DNA of 32,788 nt from positions 1-32,788 of the forward strand of contig JAEUNY010000150.1 in assembly GCA_016791005.1 (NCBI GenBank), written 5' to 3'. The stretch is from Zoogloeaceae bacterium (lineage in GTDB: Bacteria > Pseudomonadota > Gammaproteobacteria > Burkholderiales > Rhodocyclaceae). Every line of letters begins with the position of its first letter. Positions within the stretch are counted from its first letter, which is position 1. A program made the translations under genes and the position numbers. The notes beneath the pieces are model-generated. The model made no database searches. It worked only from the letters and a program-made list of their open reading frames with translations, and was not told where the DNA came from. Positions 18,298 through 26,027 of the stretch are shown here, in pieces.

Positions 18298-19500
18298 ATG
18301 ACGGTGTTCAACTACCGCGCCATGAACCCCCGGGGACGGGTGGTCTACGGGGAACTCGACGCCGCCAACCTGGTGGATCTGGAGTTGCGCCTCAAGCGGA
18401 TGGAGCTCGACTTCATTCATGGCGGCCCACGCCAGGGTGCGCGGGTGCTGAAGAGCGGGCGCCTGCCCCGGCAGGAACTCATCAACTTCTGCTTCCACCT
18501 CGAACAACTCAGCCGCGCCGGCGTTCCGATCCTGGAGGGGCTCACCGACCTGCGGGACTCCACCGATCACCCCCGCTTCCGGGAAATCGTGGCCGATCTG
18601 GTGGAACGCATCCAGGGCGGGCGCGGTTTGTCCGAAGCCCTGGCGGAGCACCCGGACGCCTTCAACGGCGTGTTCTGCAGCCTGATCCGGGCCGGGGAAA
18701 CCTCCGGCAACCTGCCCCATGTCCTGCGGGATCTGGCCGCCTCGCTGAAGCGCGAGGATGAACTCGCCGCCTACGCCCGCAAGGTCGTCATCTATCCCGC
18801 GGTGGTGTCCTCGGTGCTGGTGGCGGCGGTGGTGGTGGCCCTGGTGTTCGTGGTGCCGGAGCTGGCCAAGCTGTTCCAGAGCACTGGCCAGGCGCTTCCC
18901 CTGCAGACCCGCGTCCTGGTGGCCACCTCCACCGCATTGCGGACCTATGGCTGGGCCATGGCCTTGGGCTTGATGGCCCTTGCGGTCGGGCTGAAGCTCG
19001 CCCTCAACACCCAGGCTGGCGTGCGCTATGTCTATGACAGCCTTTTGCTGCGGCTTCCGCTTCTGGGCGAGGTCCGCCGCAAACTGATCCTGGCCCGCTT
19101 CGTCGGTTTGTTTTCCATGATGTACGCCTCAGGCATCACCATCGTCGGTGCCCTGCGCACGGCTGAGGATGCCATGGGCAATGCCGTGCTCCGCCAGGGC
19201 ATCCAGCGGGTCGGACAGCTCATCGGCGAAGGCCACAACGTCTCGGCCGCCTTCCAGGCGGTCGGCCTGTTTCCCCCCTTGGTGACGCGCATGATGCGGG
19301 TCGGCGAAAACACCGGCGCCCTGGACGCCGCGCTGGCCAATGTCAGCTACTTCTACGAGCGGGACGTGCGGGAATCCGTCGAACGCCTCCAGGCCCTCCT
19401 CGAGCCCCTGATGACCCTCGCCCTGGGGGGCATCATGTTATGGATCATGCTCGCCGTCCTCGGCCCAGTCTATGACATCATCACCAAGCTGCCTGTCTGA
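18298..19500 (+). CDS. mshG: Inner-membrane platform protein, MshG/GspF family
   Basis: The 400-residue platform protein starts FNYRAMNPRGRVVYGELDA. It has two repeated T2SSF domains, each with a cytoplasmic helical bundle and a hydrophobic part: first FCFHLEQLSRAGVPILEGL, second FVGLFSMMYASGITIVGAL. About three transmembrane helices are visible (165-190, 215-235, 370-395). It turns with the MshE ATPase to insert pilins. The gap to mshE is 8 bases and to the next gene 3 bases, so all are one transcript. Confidence 0.93.
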   Translation: MTVFNYRAMNPRGRVVYGELDAANLVDLELRLKRMELDFIHGGPRQGARVLKSGRLPRQELINFCFHLEQLSRAGVPILEGLTDLRDSTDHPRFREIVADLVERIQGGRGLSEALAEHPDAFNGVFCSLIRAGETSGNLPHVLRDLAASLKREDELAAYARKVVIYPAVVSSVLVAAVVVALVFVVPELAKLFQSTGQALPLQTRVLVATSTALRTYGWAMALGLMALAVGLKLALNTQAGVRYVYDSLLLRLPLLGEVRRKLILARFVGLFSMMYASGITIVGALRTAEDAMGNAVLRQGIQRVGQLIGEGHNVSAAFQAVGLFPPLVTRMMRVGENTGALDAALANVSYFYERDVRESVERLQALLEPLMTLALGGIMLWIMLAVLGPVYDIITKLPV

Positions 19501-19503
19501 GCC

Positions 19504-21033
19504 ATGAGCGCCCTGCGACTGCTCTACCTGGAAGCAGGCGGGCTGACGGCCTACGCCTGGCAGGCGGGTGAGGTGCTCCCCCTGGCCCGCTTTGCTACGG
19601 GTGAGGAAGGCGCCGGCCAGTTCGCGCAATTTTTGGCCAGCCAGCCAAGGAACGCGGTCTATCGGCTGCTGGTGGATCTGGTGGAAGAGAACTATTTCTT
19701 CGAAACACTCCCGGCGGTGCGGGGCGCCGACCGGAGCGCCATGCTCGCCCGCAAGCGCAACCAGCATTTCTTCGGCACCCCCTTTGCCACCGAGCTTTCC
19801 CTCGGCCGGGAGACGGACGGCCGCCGGGACGAGCGCTTTCTTTTCACCGGCATTACCCGCCCCGGCGCCCTTGAGCCCTGGCTGGACGCCATGGCCCGTC
19901 ACGAGGCCCCCCTGGCCAGCATTCACACCCTGCCGACTCTCGCCGACGGCATGCCGGCCCCCTTTTCGGCCAAGGATCCCAGCCCTCGGCTGATCGTGGT
20001 CCTGACCCCAGCCGGCATCCGCCAGATCTTTTTCGACAAGGGCCGCCTGCGTTTCTCGCGTCTCGCCCCTCGCAGTGACGCCGAGACCGGCACCTTGGCC
20101 CTCGCCCTGGCGGAAGAGACGGCCCGCACCCAGGCTTACCTCAGCAGCCAACGCCTGTTTCCCCGCCACGAGACGTTGCCGGTGGTGATCCTTGCCCATC
20201 CGGACCTCCAGCGTGCGCTGACCACGCTTCTGGACGCGCCGCCCCAGACGGCCCTGAGCTTTGCCGACATCACCACCCTGGCCCGCCAGCTTGGCCTTCG
20301 CAGCCCCTGCGCCGACTCGCGGGCCACACCACTCTTCCTCCACTGGATGGTGCGGCGCGGCGTGGGCCCGCAGTTCGCGCCCAAGTCAGCCCGCCACTTT
20401 CATTTTCTGCGCCAGATCCGCATGGCCGCCCTGGGGCTGGGCAGCGCGTGCTTCCTCGGTTGCGCCGTGGTGGCCGCCAAACTTTGGGTGGACGCCTTCG
20501 CCTTGGATCAGGAAATCGATCGTCTGACCCTAGAAACCCGCAGCGACGCGGCGCGCTACGCCGCCTTGATCGCCGGGCTGCCCCCCATGCCGGGCTCGCT
20601 GGACACCCTGCAAGGCATCATGGCCAGGGTGGACGGTCTGGCGGCCGCGCCCCCCAATCTGCGTGAAGCCCTCGCGGTGCTGGCCGCCGCCCTCGACGCG
20701 ACGCCCGATCTCACCCTCGATGCGGTGGAATGGCGCAGCCTGCCGTCGCCGGCCGGCCTCGCCCCTGCAACAACGCCCCGCCCCTTCGCGGAACTGACGG
20801 TGCAAAGCCATTTCCCGGCGGAAGCCTGGGGTGACCGGCGCGCACTGCTGCGGGAGAGCGAACGCGTCCTCCAACTGCTCCAGCAAACTCCCGGCGTCAC
20901 GGCGGAGATCACCCGCCTGCCGGTGGACCTGGCCTCGGACCGCACCCTACGTGGGGCCGCTGACGCCCCCGCCACCGCGGCCGTTCCGCGCCTGGAACTG
21001 CGTGTGATGTTTGCCAAGGCGCTGCCCGCATGA
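19504..21033 (+). CDS. mshI: MshI-like fused PilM/PilN-type assembly protein
   Basis: The 509-residue protein joins two parts. Residues 1-300 are a soluble, degenerate actin-like half resembling PilM/GspL cytoplasmic domains (VYRLLVDLVEENYFFE and LIVVLTPAGIRQIFFDKGRL are visible). A transmembrane helix at about 307-327 follows, then a periplasmic PilN-like part with a short coiled coil and a ferredoxin-like domain. In type IVa pili these are two proteins; fused forms are known as MshI/GspL. It would couple the cytoplasmic ATPase and platform to the periplasmic alignment complex. Identification is by architecture and position; its sequence is divergent. The stop overlaps the next start in an ATGA. 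Confidence 0.7.
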   Translation: MSALRLLYLEAGGLTAYAWQAGEVLPLARFATGEEGAGQFAQFLASQPRNAVYRLLVDLVEENYFFETLPAVRGADRSAMLARKRNQHFFGTPFATELSLGRETDGRRDERFLFTGITRPGALEPWLDAMARHEAPLASIHTLPTLADGMPAPFSAKDPSPRLIVVLTPAGIRQIFFDKGRLRFSRLAPRSDAETGTLALALAEETARTQAYLSSQRLFPRHETLPVVILAHPDLQRALTTLLDAPPQTALSFADITTLARQLGLRSPCADSRATPLFLHWMVRRGVGPQFAPKSARHFHFLRQIRMAALGLGSACFLGCAVVAAKLWVDAFALDQEIDRLTLETRSDAARYAALIAGLPPMPGSLDTLQGIMARVDGLAAAPPNLREALAVLAAALDATPDLTLDAVEWRSLPSPAGLAPATTPRPFAELTVQSHFPAEAWGDRRALLRESERVLQLLQQTPGVTAEITRLPVDLASDRTLRGAADAPATAAVPRLELRVMFAKALPA

Positions 21034-21605
21034 GCCGGGACGATCTGCTTCGCCTGCGCTGGCCCATCATCGCCGCAGTCGTCATGGCGCTTGCCGGCGG
21101 GTATCTGGTCTGGCTTGCCCAGATCCGCCACGAGGCGCGCGAGGCCCTCCTGGCCCGTCTCGCCTCCGAATATCGCCGGACCCATGGGCGCCTGCTCCAG
21201 GCCCAGGGGGAAGAAGCCCAGATCCGCGAGGCCATCGGCCGGTTCCGCAGGCTGGAGGACCGCGGCGTCGTGGGCCCTGAACATCGCCTGGACTGGGTCG
21301 AGCGCCTCGCCGCCGTCCGCCAGCGCCTGAACCTGCCAGCCCTGGAATACGAGCTGCGCCCCCGTCAGCCCCTGGATCCCGCCGCCGCATCCGCCCGTTT
21401 GCGGGTCACGCGCAGCGCCATGGAGGTTTCCGCGACCGTGCTCCACGAGGAGGATCTCCTGGGCCTGCTGGCCGGCCTGCAAGCGGAACCCAGCGCCATC
21501 GTGCGCCCCACCGAATGTCGGCTGGCCCGCCCGACAAGCGGTCAGGGCGGGCTCTCCGCCCACTGCGCCCTCGACTGGATCACCCTGGAACAGGAGGGCT
21601 CCTGA
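21030..21605 (+). CDS. mshJ: MshJ/PilO-like alignment subcomplex protein
   Basis: This 191-residue protein has one N-terminal transmembrane helix (about 12-30). A coiled coil (about 35-75, EAREALLARLASEYRRTHGR) and a small ferredoxin-like domain follow, the layout of PilO, GspM and MshJ. It probably pairs with the PilN-like half of the preceding protein. Sequence conservation in this family is low, so the call rests on topology and on the mshI-J-K order shared with Vibrio. Overlaps mshI by 4 bases; one base separates it from the next gene. Confidence 0.68.
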   Translation: MSRDDLLRLRWPIIAAVVMALAGGYLVWLAQIRHEAREALLARLASEYRRTHGRLLQAQGEEAQIREAIGRFRRLEDRGVVGPEHRLDWVERLAAVRQRLNLPALEYELRPRQPLDPAAASARLRVTRSAMEVSATVLHEEDLLGLLAGLQAEPSAIVRPTECRLARPTSGQGGLSAHCALDWITLEQEGS

Positions 21606-21606
21606 A

Positions 21607-22017
21607 ATGAGCCGGGCGCGGCGCTTCCTCTGGCTTGGCCTCCTCGCTGCCCTTTGCGGCCCGGCCAGCCTGGCCCGGGCAGAAGAGCCTCCCCTCGGGC
21701 GCCTCTTTCACACCCCGGCCGAGCGCAAGGAACTGGATGAAATGCGCCGCCTTGGGCCACGCAATATGACGGGGCCCCGCCCCGTCCTGCGCCTGGACGG
21801 TCTGGTTCGCCATCCCGATGGGCGCACCACGGCCTGGATCAATGGTCAGCCGGTGGCAGGCGGCGAGATCCATCCCCAGCACAGTGCTGGGCGGGCGGCG
21901 ATTCGCACTCAATCCGGCAAGGCCGTGGTGCTTGGGGTGGGCGACCAGATCTCCACCGGACGCGACAGCCTAGAGCCCCTCCTGCAAGACGGCCAAGTCC
22001 GCCGCAACCCCCGCTGA
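21607..22017 (+). CDS. mshK: MshK/PilP-like periplasmic protein
   Basis: The 136-residue protein has a signal peptide ending SLARA before EEPPLG. The mature protein has an N-terminal FHTPAERKELDEMR helix and a C-terminal small beta domain (LDGLVRHPDGRTTAWINGQP, then VGDQISTGRDSL) like the GspC/PilP homology region that contacts the secretin. The helix and GLVxxxxGxxxxWxNG pattern recur in small proteins next to MSHA-type clusters. A role linking the inner-membrane complex to the secretin is inferred. It is the last assembly gene of the collinear set; the cyclase gene starts 81 bases later. Confidence 0.65.
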   Translation: MSRARRFLWLGLLAALCGPASLARAEEPPLGRLFHTPAERKELDEMRRLGPRNMTGPRPVLRLDGLVRHPDGRTTAWINGQPVAGGEIHPQHSAGRAAIRTQSGKAVVLGVGDQISTGRDSLEPLLQDGQVRRNPR

Positions 22018-22098
22018 TCATTCCCGGGGCTTGCCGCCAAACCGGCTGCGGGCGACACTTGCCATCCCTCCTGCATCTCCGCCCAGGCTTCTGTTTCG

Positions 22099-23427
22099 AT
22101 GACGGTATCCTCCCGCCCCGCCGCCGGCTTCATGGATCGTCTGCGCGCCGCCGGGGTCATGCCCGACGACAACGAGGAAACACGGCTGTCGAAGACCCTG
22201 CTGGTCTTCGCCACCGGCTTGGTATGTGTCACGTCCGGTCTCTGGCTGCTGCTTTACTGGCTGATCGGTCCCCAGCTCCCCTCGACCCTGCCCTTCGTCT
22301 ATCAGCTTTTGCTGGCGGCCAACCTGGCGTTGTTCATCGCCACCAATCGCTTCGACTGGTTTCGCATGAGCCAGCTCGGTCTGTTCCTGTTCTTTCCGTT
22401 CATCGCCCAATGGAGCATGGGCAACTTCATCACCGGGTCGGGCCTGATCCTGTGGGGCCTGCTCGCCCCCATCGGCGCAGTGCTGTGCCTGGGGACCCGG
22501 GAGGCGGCGCCCTGGTTTCTTGCTTATCTTTTTCTCACCGCCCTGACCGGCTTTTTTGATTATTACCTCGCCGATTTCGCGCTCCAGGCGCCGACTCAGA
22601 TCAGCATCCGCACCTCGGTGGTGTTCTTCACCCTGAATTTCGCCGCGATCTCGGCTATGGTCTATGCGCTGTTGCGCTTCGCGATTCGGGAGAAACGTCT
22701 GGCCCAGGAGCGGCTCGAGGACGCCCATCGCCTCTTGCGCATCGAGCAGGAGCGCTCCGAGCGCCTGCTCCTCAATATCCTGCCGGGCCCGGTGGCGCAA
22801 CGGCTGAAGGATCACGATCAAACCATCGCGGACGGCTTCGCCGAGGTCTCGGTGATGTTCGCGGACATCGTCAACTTCACCCGGCTGGCGAGCGGCATGA
22901 GTGCGCAAGAAGTGTTCGCCCTTCTCAATTCGGTGTTCAGCCGCTTTGATCAACTCGCGGAGGCCCGGGGTCTTGAGAAAATCAAAACCATCGGCGACGC
23001 CTACATGGTGGCCGGCGGCCTGAATGCCGGCAAACCCGCCCCCGCAGCCGCCATTGCCGAACTGGCCCTGGACATGCGGGAGGCGGTGAAGGCCTTCCCC
23101 ACCCCATCCGGCCCCCTGGAATTACGCATCGGCATCGGCACCGGGCCAGTGGTGGCCGGCGTGGTGGGGCGGAAGAAATTCATCTACGACCTGTGGGGCG
23201 ACACCGTAAATCTGGCAAGCCGCCTGACTTCCGACGGCCACCCGAGCGCGATCCAATGTGATCGCCGCACCCATGAGTTGCTCGCCGAGGATTTCCGCTT
23301 TGACGCCTGCGTGCAGGTGCCCCTCAAAGGCAAGGGGGTGGTGGATATTTACCGCCTGCTCGGGCGACGGGCGGCGGGCGCCTCCTCGGCAATTCAGCCC
23401 CCCTCCCGCGCTGCCGGCGCCTGCTGA
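22099..23427 (+). CDS. Membrane-bound class III adenylate cyclase, Rv1625c-like
   Basis: The 442-residue protein has six transmembrane helices (between about 33 and 195). A linker follows (ERLLLNILPGPVAQRLK, the cyclase-transducer region), then one class III catalytic domain. Catalytic residues are complete: metal aspartates D256 (FADIVNFT) and D300 (TIGDAYM); adenine-specifying K296 and D364 (IYDLWGD); transition-state N371 and R375 (NLASR). This predicts adenylate rather than guanylate cyclase activity and a homodimer. Length, helix count and residue spacing closely match mycobacterial Rv1625c. It follows the mshK-like gene by 81 bases on the same strand and may be in the same transcript. 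Its 3' end overlaps the convergent kinase gene by 34 bases. Confidence 0.93.
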   Translation: MTVSSRPAAGFMDRLRAAGVMPDDNEETRLSKTLLVFATGLVCVTSGLWLLLYWLIGPQLPSTLPFVYQLLLAANLALFIATNRFDWFRMSQLGLFLFFPFIAQWSMGNFITGSGLILWGLLAPIGAVLCLGTREAAPWFLAYLFLTALTGFFDYYLADFALQAPTQISIRTSVVFFTLNFAAISAMVYALLRFAIREKRLAQERLEDAHRLLRIEQERSERLLLNILPGPVAQRLKDHDQTIADGFAEVSVMFADIVNFTRLASGMSAQEVFALLNSVFSRFDQLAEARGLEKIKTIGDAYMVAGGLNAGKPAPAAAIAELALDMREAVKAFPTPSGPLELRIGIGTGPVVAGVVGRKKFIYDLWGDTVNLASRLTSDGHPSAIQCDRRTHELLAEDFRFDACVQVPLKGKGVVDIYRLLGRRAAGASSAIQPPSRAAGAC

Positions 23428-25106
23428 GTCAGACAAAAGCGGACGCAGCCCGCCTCGTTGCGGGCGAGAGCGAGGGCCCACCCGCCCTGACGGGCGAGTT
23501 CCGCGGATTGATAGAGTCCCATGCCCAGGCCCTGCTCGGAGGCCACGGGCTCCTGGAACAAAGCCTCAGCCAGCTCTGCCGCCAGAGCGTCGCCATCATC
23601 TTCCACGCTGACCGTCAGTTTGGGCGCCATCGTCAGGTCCACCCGAATCATCATGCTCGAACGTGAGCGCCGCTTGTCCAGAGCATTCTGGATGAGATTT
23701 TCCGTCACGCTCCCCAGGATCGAGCGCGGCACCAGATCGTCCGGAGCAGGCGCTTCCGCTGAAAAAACGATGCCCGAGCTACCGTGGCGGTCCTGCAACT
23801 CGCGCCACCACACCGCCAGGGGCACTTCGTCGAGATCCTGCGGCTCCGGACGGCGCAGCTTGGCGAGGGTTTGGCGCAAGCGCTCCGCCACCACGGGAAG
23901 CTGGCGCTGGACCAGGCCCTGTATCTCCTCCGGGCTCGCCCCTGGGCGGCTCGCAGCGAAACACACGGCCTCGAGGGACTGGAGCAGATTCTTCACATCG
24001 TGGGTGAGTCGTGCACCGGTCTGATGGACGGCCTCCACATAGGACAAGGAGCGCAGCCGGCGGGCGAGGGCCTTTTCACGGTAGAACTCCTGCAGCACCT
24101 GGGTGGCCAGCGCCAGATACCACAGCATGGCTGCGCTGGGCGTATGCCGGATCGCGAGGCTCAGGCGCACCCCGCCCTGTTCGAAAGGGTACTCCGCGCC
24201 GCTGGGTCGCCCAAATTCAAAACCCTGGCCATCCACCTCGCCCCGGCCACCGGTGACTCCAGGGAAATTGAGAAGTGTCTCGCAGGCCCGGCGCAGAAAG
24301 GTCTGCGGTTGCGACTCCTGGAGGGACAACTGCGCCACGCCATGGAGCCAGTCGTCGAAGGACACGCCGGCCGCCAGAACCCGTCGGGAAAGCTTGAGGG
24401 CCAGACCCTCCGCGCCGATGCGGGGATTCCACACCCAGGCCAGGACCAACAGGGCGCCGGCCACCGAGAAGATGGCCTGCACCAAGCCGCCCAAATAGCT
24501 CGCGCCCCCCAGCCACATGAAGGCCATGGCGCCCAGCACCACCACAGCGAGCACCAGGAACACCAGCAGCGCCGAGAGGAGGTCGAAGGCGCCAACAGCC
24601 CGGGGTGCCTGCGTCGGCACCGGCAGGACCACCATGGCAAGGAGCAAGGCAGGGAGAAACAGCAACGCGAGGGGGCGAAGCGGATCGATCTGCCCGCTCG
24701 CCTGGGGGAGCACTTCCGGGAGAACCATGACGGCCAACGCCAGGATCAAATAGGCCACCGCCAGGCGATAGGCCCAGCGGGCGACCGAAAGATGCTCGAA
24801 AAAAGCCCCCCCGGCCACCAGCGACGCCAAAACCATGACCCACAGCGCCGTCAGCCCCCAGGACGCCTCCAAGACGACGGCCGCAGCCACGCCGAGTAGC
24901 ACGAGCAAGCCGCGCAATCCGAAGCGGTGACCGCCATGGACCAGGGGCTGCCAGAGCAGAAACACGCCAAGGTGAGCCAGCAGTACCATGCGGCCCACCT
25001 GATTCGCTGGCCCCTGCACCAAGGCTAGGTGAAGGACGGCCAGACAGGCGGCGAGGAGCCAATGCGGCCGACAGGACCACCATTGGTAGGAAAACCCATT
25101 GGTCAT
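23394..25106 (-). CDS. Membrane sensor histidine kinase, PrsK-like
   Basis: The 570-residue kinase has about eight N-terminal transmembrane helices (16-226) and a GAF-like middle region (about 245-340). The H-box RLTHDVKNLLQSL carries His369. The ATPase domain has N-box ENLIQNALDKRR (469-480), G1 EDDGD and G2 GLGMGLY (526-532). Multi-helix sensor, GAF-like linker and an HDVKN H-box match PrsK kinases, which pair with PrsR regulators. No regulator is adjacent; the only candidate in the window is the PrsR-like gene at 11196. ATG 25106 (MTNGF) is chosen because the first helix follows directly; the frame is open further upstream. Convergent with the cyclase and divergent from the pilin gene. Confidence 0.88.
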   Translation of the reverse strand: MTNGFSYQWWSCRPHWLLAACLAVLHLALVQGPANQVGRMVLLAHLGVFLLWQPLVHGGHRFGLRGLLVLLGVAAAVVLEASWGLTALWVMVLASLVAGGAFFEHLSVARWAYRLAVAYLILALAVMVLPEVLPQASGQIDPLRPLALLFLPALLLAMVVLPVPTQAPRAVGAFDLLSALLVFLVLAVVVLGAMAFMWLGGASYLGGLVQAIFSVAGALLVLAWVWNPRIGAEGLALKLSRRVLAAGVSFDDWLHGVAQLSLQESQPQTFLRRACETLLNFPGVTGGRGEVDGQGFEFGRPSGAEYPFEQGGVRLSLAIRHTPSAAMLWYLALATQVLQEFYREKALARRLRSLSYVEAVHQTGARLTHDVKNLLQSLEAVCFAASRPGASPEEIQGLVQRQLPVVAERLRQTLAKLRRPEPQDLDEVPLAVWWRELQDRHGSSGIVFSAEAPAPDDLVPRSILGSVTENLIQNALDKRRSRSSMMIRVDLTMAPKLTVSVEDDGDALAAELAEALFQEPVASEQGLGMGLYQSAELARQGGWALALARNEAGCVRFCLTQQAPAAREGG

Positions 25107-25223
25107 TGCACTTGCTCGATCAGCAGGGGGAGACCTGGCCATTTTATTCCACCGCCAAACCCACATCTCGTACCGGACCCCCGGAATCCGCCCTGGCGAA
25201 CCCTCAACACTCCGTCCAAAAGC

Positions 25224-25261
25224 TGACACCGCGCCGTCCGGATGTCCACGGCAGCGTGTCA
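25224..25261. promoter_or_regulatory. Inverted repeat TGACAC-N26-GTGTCA, candidate activator site
   Basis: Six-base arms at 25224-25229 and 25256-25261 lie roughly 65-100 bases upstream of the expected sigma-54 start, the usual distance for an enhancer bound by an NtrC-class activator. Short arms and a long spacer make chance occurrence possible. Confidence 0.3.
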
Positions 25262-25299
25262 AAAATCACGCCCAGGAGGCCCCAATCCCCCGTGGCGAC

Positions 25300-25314
25300 T
25301 GGCGTGGGGTTTGC
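25300..25314 (+). promoter_or_regulatory. Sigma-54 promoter of the pilin gene
   Basis: The sequence TGGCGTGGGGTTTGCT starts at 25300. It matches TGGCACG-N4-TTGCT with exact spacing: GG at 25301-25302 (-25/-24) and GC at 25313-25314 (-13/-12), with only the A and C of the -24 block changed. Transcription would start near 25326, leaving a leader of about 37 bases. The leader carries a GGGAGA ribosome-binding site before the ATG at 25363. A sigma-54 activator gene lies in the same locus. Confidence 0.78.
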
Positions 25315-25362
25315 TTTGGGGAAAACTGAATCGAAGCAATACACCCTTGCGGGAGAACAAGG

Positions 25363-25986
25363 ATGAAACAACAAAGCGGATTTACCTTGGTCGAGATTGC
25401 CGTGGTGCTGGTGATCATTGGCCTGCTCCTGGGCGGCGTGCTGAAGGGGCAGGAACTCATCACCCAGGCCAAGATCAAGAACGTCGCGAACGATTTCAAT
25501 GGCCTGGCCTCGGCGGTCTATTCCTACCAGGACCGCTACCGCGCCCTCCCCGGGGACGACAGCCGGGCCAAGACCCGGTGGACCCAGGCGGCGGTGGCGA
25601 ATGGCGATGGCAATGGCCAGATCGGTGGCAACTACAACTCCTCCACCGACACCGACGAGTCCCGCCAATTCTGGCTCCACCTGCGCAACGCGGGTTTCAT
25701 CGGCGGCAGCACCGACAGCGCAGAACAGCCCCTGAACGCCTCGGGAGGCTTGCTGGGCGTGCAAAACGGTGGCTTGGGCCTCGCCGGCCTCGTCATGTGT
25801 TCGGCCAATCTGCCGGCCAAGATCGCCAACGCCATCGACGCCCAATTCGACGATGGCGACGCCACCAAGGGATCCGTGCGGGGCATGAAGCAATCCGGCA
25901 GCAACGACAACGTGTCCGCCGATGCGCCCACCACCACCTACGTGGATAACGGCAGCAACCTCTACCTCGTCTGCAAGAACGTCTAA
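25363..25986 (+). CDS. Type IV pilin / prepilin-like protein
   Basis: The 207-residue prepilin has a six-residue leader MKQQSG cleaved before Phe7. The class III signal FTLVEIAVVLVIIG has Glu at mature +5, and a long N-terminal helix follows. The globular part shows YQDRYRALPGDD, a Gly/Asn/Asp-rich NGDGNGQIGG loop, ESRQFWLHLRNAGFIGG and two cysteines (146 and 204) that could close a C-terminal disulfide loop. This layout fits a family of prepilins with the LPGD motif that I know only as uncharacterised. It is the only pilin in the window and the natural substrate of the upstream Msh-like machine. No prepilin peptidase or minor pilins are nearby. It has its own sigma-54 promoter. Confidence 0.9.
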   Translation: MKQQSGFTLVEIAVVLVIIGLLLGGVLKGQELITQAKIKNVANDFNGLASAVYSYQDRYRALPGDDSRAKTRWTQAAVANGDGNGQIGGNYNSSTDTDESRQFWLHLRNAGFIGGSTDSAEQPLNASGGLLGVQNGGLGLAGLVMCSANLPAKIANAIDAQFDDGDATKGSVRGMKQSGSNDNVSADAPTTTYVDNGSNLYLVCKNV

Positions 25987-26005
25987 CCTCCTGGGGCGAC
26001 GCCGG

Positions 26006-26027
26006 CCGGGGCGATCAGGCGCCCCGG
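26006..26027. other. GC-rich hairpin between convergent pilin and antiporter genes
   Basis: Perfect 8-base arms CCGGGGCG and CGCCCCGG enclose a six-base loop, and the antiporter stop codon lies within the loop. It could act as a weak bidirectional terminator for the convergent genes, but no T-run follows on either strand, so a classical intrinsic terminator is not supported. Confidence 0.35.
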
